From: Sycobia sp. Sy_11
Taxonomy: Eukaryota > Arthropoda > Insecta > Hymenoptera > Epichrysomallidae
Assembly (NCBI GenBank): GCA_018907035.1
Contig: JACCIC010000019.1
Location: forward strand, 2,070,001-2,134,000
Direction of reading: 5' to 3'
DNA length: 64,000 bases
The notes under the pieces were generated by a model. That model made no database searches. It was not told the DNA's origin and worked only from the letters and a program-made list of their open reading frames with translations. Each line of letters starts with the position of its first letter. Within the stretch, counting starts at the first letter, position 1. Shown in pieces: positions 58,950-64,000 of this stretch. A program made the position numbers and the translations under genes.

Positions 58950-58951
<2 letters not shown>

Positions 58952-58997
<46 letters not shown>
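58952..58997. repeat. (TA)n microsatellite
   Basis: About 46 bp of TA, preceded by mixed CA/TG sequence. Confidence 0.98.
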
Positions 58998-58999
<2 letters not shown>

Positions 59000-59001
<2 letters not shown>

Positions 59002-61405
59002 AACACAAAATCGTTTTGATTGTTTCCATTCCTCCTACCTCAGCCCTCGAGCGCCGCGCGCGAGCGCTCTTTTGAGCTCTTCTATCGATCGAATCGCGAG
59101 CTTTATTATTTTATTCTCGCGCACGGCGGTGCGTGCGTGTAACAACGCAAAAAAAAAGATTGCTCAGCTGATATTTCAACAAAATTTAGGACAGAGATCG
59201 AGGTTAATAAAACAGCGTTAGAATGAGTTACGATGACGACTAGAAAACCGCGGTGCAGTTTATTTTTCTGCGAATAAAAAATAAAAAAAAAATAAAGAAG
59301 CTAATACTCGTTTTACACAATGATATTTTCTCTGATCTGAATTTAAAAGAATTATAATTTTTTTTTTATGAAAGAATATACTTTCTTTAGAAATACAGTG
59401 AGAAATAAAGAATTCTGTATACTTCAATTTATGTAAAGGAAATTAATATCGCCTTTGCTTAAAAATAATTATAATTATAGTCAGACTAAATTTATTTATA
59501 ATAAACAAGCTCTGACCGTTCTGATAATTATATTAGTTTATAAAAAAAAGACTGTAAGACCGACAAAAATATTTATTAGTTGTAGAATTTTTTAATTATT
59601 TAAAATTTAATATGAAACTGTATTATAATATTATTGAAATATTTCCATCGAAATTAAAAAATTCTTCACTGTTTGTCGACAATAACGCTTTAATGAAAAA
59701 GGACCTGAAAAGAAAAAATTTATAAAATAAAAAGAAATTGCTATTATTTTACCTATATACGAATTGAATGAAAAATGTCTAGTCTTTTAAAGTTCTAAAT
59801 GATAACATTTGTATTAGAGTTTTTAATAATACTAAAAAGAAGAGATTTTTTAAGAATTTTTTCAACCTGGTAAGAAAAAAAATATAATGAAAATAGCGGA
59901 GCATGGAATTTCTCAAAAATAATCAAAGAACGTCTATAAATATATATGTGTGTATGTGTGTGTGTGTGTTTTAACAAGCGTGAAAACATAGATAAGAGAA
60001 AGGTCTTTTCAAGCACATAGCTTCGCTCTTCCTCTCCAAAGAGGTAAAGAAAATGAACCCTTGCGCACTCGTATACTTTTAAATGGGTCAGACAACTCGT
60101 GAGATAATCGAGTGCACATATATATATATATGGTGACGGACAGGGCAAAGCTTTCGTTGCATGTACTTTGTTCAAAGCTGCGAAACTTATTTGCTTTTGA
60201 AAAAGCAACAACTTTCAAGAAGAATAACAATTTCTTTTTTTATTACAGTATATATAGCTGAATGAGTTAAGCAGCCAACGAATTTCAAAATCTGAATTAT
60301 TCACAACTTTTTCTGACAATTCACCGGTTCAAAATTTCTTTTTGCTATTGAAATACCTGGGATGGATCTCTTTCAGCAAAGGACCTCTTTGATGTGATGC
60401 TTATCGCATACATAACACAATAAGCAAACCATGTCGCGACGACAAAAGCGAGCGTGTTATTCACTTTTATTCTTTTATTCTCATCAGAATCGCCAGTATT
60501 TGATTAACTAGATTCATATGGATATTAATTAATCTCTTTGTTCAACTAAAATTTCATATTCACGGGTAATGTCTCTGACAGTTCAATGCTTGGGTATTGG
60601 TCGTCAAATGGAAACGTGTTAATTTTGTGTTTAATCATTGCCATTGCATTAATCCATCCATTAAATGAAAAATCCTGAAATTGTTAATACAATGCATTAT
60701 TTATACGACGTATTAATGTTATATATAACTTTAGACTAGATTTTGGTAGGTATTCGCAAAGGTTGCACGAGATAGCATCAATCGAATAAAGGATTTCTTT
60801 CGCAATAGAATTACGTTTGCATTTCCTTCCTCAATTGAGAGTAATAATAATAAAATACGATCTCTTGATGGATATAAAAAAACGTCATAATTCATCATAA
60901 AACGTACAATAAAACTTTGTAAATCCACGAGTAAATAAGTTCTCGGCTGTTTAACGCAATTTATATCAAAGTTACTTCATCGTTGTACCTTGTCATAAAA
61001 AAAAATCTACACTCTCTAATAGAAAATAAATATAGTAAAAGCGCCGCGTTTAAATTAATAAGCTCGAATTAATAGTCGTCTGTATCGTGGTATATAATAC
61101 TTTAACGTTGTCTGACTGCGCTTCGTAATGCCGTCAAGATAATTCTGTTGCTTTTGTCCAGAACTTGATTAAAATCTTCCGCGAATGTGGCAAAAACGAA
61201 AAGAAGGAATTATAAAGCGGTATGGAGTTTTTATTCGGACTGGACCGACTACGGTTCCAAGAAGCGATTTGGCGAACATAATCGCGGCGTCTATTTCATT
61301 GAATTGCCTTGTGAAGCGAATTGGACTTTAATAATAACATATGTCTAATGACTTGCATAATTATAATCAAAAGAGGTGTTACAGAAGTTATTTCGAGAGC
61401 TCCCC
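59000..61405. other. AT-rich DNA, no supported gene
   Basis: Short TG and TA runs at 59940-59970 and 60116-60131. The 138-codon minus frame at 59795-60211 runs through these repeats and is not called. Confidence 0.45.
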
Positions 61406-61412
61406 CTCTTTG

Positions 61413-61453
<41 letters not shown>
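61413..61453. repeat. (TC)n microsatellite
   Basis: About 40 bp of TC. Confidence 0.98.
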
Positions 61454-61456
<3 letters not shown>

Positions 61457-61459
61457 AAA

Positions 61460-62190
61460 TTAATATAAGATACAAAGTAAATTAAAAAATCGAATATAAT
61501 ACGTTAATATATATAGTACTGTGTCATTGTGGATTATTATTTTTTAGCCTGTTCTCCCTGTTCATTATCCTTTGAAAAATATTTGGTTATAAAAGTTATT
61601 TCTTGTTTACATATATCATTATTTAAGCTAAACTTTTGTTTGTGATCTACACTTATATTCATTTCTAGCAACAGAAATTTAATTATACCGTACAAATTCA
61701 ATTGCACACACTATATATGCATCTACTTATAGATATACAATCTATATATATATATAAAACAGCGTTGTGGAAGGTAAAATTCACGCGGATTCTTATTATG
61801 TAGAATGATATTATTGATGGTTTAAAATTTCGTAAAATAGGCATTAGCCTAGATTTTTAGTAATCGAATACAAAATAATCGCGCCTGTTTACCGTTATGG
61901 CAAAAATTGCAAATTGTAATAGATTCCAATTGAGGAATAAACACCGTATGGGAATGTATAAAATCGCATGTATTTCTCTGGTTAAATTTGACAAAATTTC
62001 GTGTCTCGAATCCTATCCTCATTTAAATACGTATCAATGATACGAAGTCAAATGTTTTTAATATTTAATCGGACCGAAAAGGATCTATACGGCTTAATAA
62101 ATTTCAATCTGTTTTAATACGTTTTCTGTTCTTCGATTCATTTTGATTAAATTCAAAATTTAACCAGGATAATAGCATAATCTATTAATT
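61460..62190. other. AT-rich DNA, nothing recognised
   Basis: No supported feature. Confidence 0.5.
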
Positions 62191-62193
62191 ATA

Positions 62194-62262
62194 ATTATTG
62201 TATTAAGTATAATTATTGTATTAAGTATAATTATTGTATTAAGTATAAATATTGTATTATAG
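62194..62262. repeat. 18-bp tandem repeat
   Basis: ATTATTGTATTAAGTATA occurs three times exactly from 62194, followed by a degenerate fourth unit. Confidence 0.92.
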
Positions 62263-62526
62263 GAAATGTAATTCGTATTATATGTATTATATCTTACTTA
62301 TATATTTACACATGTCGTTTGTAAGAGATACTATGAATGATTTTAATTTACATTCGATCTATAAGTATGGAAGCCTCCGATAATCTAAATGAAAAATAAT
62401 GTTTTCTGATCGTGGAATTAATATCGTAATGAATACGTGCTATAGGTTTATGACTTTTTAAAAAGATGTCGTTAATTGCATTATTTGAATGTTGCCTTCC
62501 TGCGTATGGTTATAGCTACGCGACAT

Positions 62527-62527
<1 letters not shown>

Positions 62528-62576
<49 letters not shown>
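62528..62576. repeat. (TA)n microsatellite
   Basis: About 48 bp of pure TA. Confidence 0.98.
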
Positions 62577-62577
<1 letters not shown>

Positions 62578-62690
62578 CCAATTTCTGAAACAATTCAATA
62601 ATATCTAAGTAAAAAGTACTCGATATATAAAAATCTATATTACTATAAATAATTGACCGTAATTTACCTATCGTCGCTTCTGTAGATACA

Positions 62691-62692
<2 letters not shown>

Positions 62693-62746
<54 letters not shown>
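62693..62746. repeat. (TA)n microsatellite
   Basis: About 54 bp of pure TA. Confidence 0.98.
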
Positions 62747-62753
<7 letters not shown>

Positions 62754-62825
62754 ATGTACAACCGTATTTAATACACATATATATGCATATTAAATACGGC
62801 TTTTATAGGGGAAAATTGTACCTTC

Positions 62826-63300
62826 GAGTTCGATCGGTAGAAAAAGGTGTCCAAATGTCTCGAGACGATGTTTACGGAGAGTATCATGTTCGGACTATAG
62901 GAAACGTCTCGGGACGACTGCTATAGAGAGTTTTGTGTTCGGGAGGTAGACTTCGATGTCCAGGTATTCAAGAACGACTTTGACCGGGAATGTGCGTGTT
63001 CGAATGATACAATACGAATCTCTTCATAGAAGTCTCGTAGACACTCCCCGTAGAAGAGGTCGTTCTAAAACATCTGGACATCGTATTCTAACGTCTTAAC
63101 AAGAATTTCCCCATAGAAATCGCCACGTCATACCTGGATATCATCTCCTATCGTCCAACGACGAAAGTCCCCGTAGATGTCGTTCCTACATACCTGGACG
63201 TCGTTTTCTATCAACTAAATACAATATTCTTCGTAAAAATCGTCCAGAGACACCTGGACATCGCATTCTATCATCCGAACACAAAACTCCCAATAGAAAT
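62826..63300. repeat. Inverted array of ~60-bp tandem units
   Basis: The right arm has four direct units (63049-63111, 63112-63171, 63172-63231, 63232-63291; 63, 60, 60 and 60 bp) with a conserved core near ACCTGGACATCG. The left arm (62826 to about 63040) has about four units of the same sequence in reverse complement; the clearest is 62927-62986, with CGATGTCCAGGTATTC. The two arms meet near 63040. The 60-bp period is 20 codons, and read outward from the arm ends toward the centre one frame gives a repeated peptide (EFCVRE-DFDVQV and EFCVRM-ECDVQV). The whole could fold into a long imperfect hairpin. Confidence 0.8.
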
Positions 63301-63504
63301 TCAAGCAAAATGTTGGTGTGCGAAAAGCGTACTTTACAAATATCAAAAGATATACATAAGGTATGAGAGTAGTGTTAGATACAAACAAAAGGAGAATACC
63401 CACTAACGTCACACCTTCTTTAGGATCTGCTGGTGAAACTGACTGCTAAATCCATTAACTTATTTTCTTGATGAAAGTAAAATGATTTTCAATAAAAAAC
63501 ATAG

Positions 63505-63625
63505 CCTATGCCCTTCCCAAGATAATATACAATCTATATATCCAATTTCAGAACAATCAGTTCTGTAGTTTTTTGCTTATCGTGTACATACAAAAACACA
63601 CTTTGTCTTTATAAATTAGCATGAT
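63505..63625 (+). mobile_element. RTE-type LINE 3' tail
   Basis: The order AGCCTATGCCCTTCCCAAGA, then ATCTATATATCCAATTTCAG, then CAATCAGTTCTGTAGTTTT and CGTGTACATACAAA is the recognisable end of RTE-clade LINEs and of SINEs that borrow it. No reverse-transcriptase sequence precedes it, so this is a 5'-truncated copy or a related short element. Confidence 0.65.
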
Positions 63626-63654
63626 ATGATATTATATATATATACTGATATGTA

Positions 63655-63658
<4 letters not shown>

Positions 63659-63702
<44 letters not shown>
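63659..63702. repeat. (TA)n microsatellite
   Basis: About 44 bp of pure TA, next to the RTE-type tail. Confidence 0.98.
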
Positions 63703-63703
<1 letters not shown>

Positions 63704-64000
63704 TGTTTATTTATCTTTGCCTAAATTATAAAAATTCATCAGTTTCTTAATTATTTAATAGAAATTTTAGAAACCTTATTCGATTATCATTTTTTATTGT
63801 CATTATAATGAGTTAGGGAATTTAATTTGAACCGTTCATCGAAAAAAAAATTGCAAACTAATGATTAGAAATATCATATAAAAATAACAAAAAAATATCG
63901 TTGGGTATGATATTCTTTAAGAATTTTTAAATTTATTTGAACGATAAATCTGAATATCCATATCCTACACATGAAGATTTTTAATCGGCGCCCTCTTGTA
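63703..64000. other. AT-rich DNA, nothing recognised
   Basis: No supported feature to the end of the window. Confidence 0.5.

Noticed and set aside
1..64000. CRISPR arrays, bacterial operons, riboswitches or prophage
   Set aside because: No direct-repeat and spacer pattern or operon-like gene packing. The window is eukaryotic, with introns, SINEs and LINEs.

Overview
The window is AT-rich eukaryotic DNA, most likely from an insect. The evidence is a mauritiana-type mariner, I-clade and RTE LINEs, a tRNA-derived SINE, a metazoan histone-type 3' stem-loop, TCAGT-type initiator sequence, compact exons with GT-AG introns, and many long (TA)n and (TC)n tracts. The species cannot be named from sequence alone. 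Most of the 64 kb is non-coding; the only convincing host genes are small and split into exons that are too short to stand out as long reading frames.

Main result: the left half holds three copies of one family of small secreted cysteine-rich proteins. Copy A (minus, about 31398 to 27041) and copy B (minus, about 20422 to 16680) are complete in their coding exons: a signal-peptide exon, a 67-nt exon carrying C-x5-C-x4-CC-x6-C, and a last exon carrying the remaining cysteines. Copy C (plus, 1899 to 7505) has the last two exons; its first coding exon is probably left of the window. Intron phases are identical (phase 0 then phase 1). A and B are in tandem, and C faces them head-on. The fold looks like an inhibitor-cystine-knot or colipase/prokineticin-like framework, but I cannot assign a named family. 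A TATA-Inr promoter with a 32-nt non-coding exon at 23193-23253 fits copy B.

Region by region. 1-7.6 kb: copy C, with an apparently intact mariner (524-1809) upstream of its CC exon and a decayed I-like LINE (2381-7138, with target-site duplication) inside its last intron. 8.3-9.8 kb: decayed retroelement pieces, a Ty3/gypsy reverse-transcriptase fragment and an orphan histone 3' stem-loop. 9.9-11.3 kb: simple repeats. 11.37-14.06 kb: a non-autonomous LTR retrotransposon with a tRNA-Pro-type primer binding site, a proline-rich gag-like frame, GC-rich minisatellites and a second broken gag copy joined to a truncated 3' LTR. 15.1-15.85 kb: an unidentified decayed coding-like stretch. 16.6-31.4 kb: copies B and A, with a mariner fragment near B and a P-element-like transposase relic inside the first intron of A.

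31.4-64 kb: no gene that I can support. It contains long AT, TC and TG microsatellites, GC-rich CpG-containing islands (39.7, 41.4, 54.6-55.8 and 58.4-58.7 kb), an RNase H relic of a second LINE (38.64-39.29 kb), a possible TATA promoter (38.13 kb), one well-spliced exon candidate (47194-47294), a SINE with a 12-bp target duplication (57544-57746) and a fragment of a second copy (46590-46657), a 60-bp-unit inverted tandem array (62826-63300) and an RTE-type LINE tail (63505-63625). It could be intergenic or intronic DNA of a large gene outside the window.
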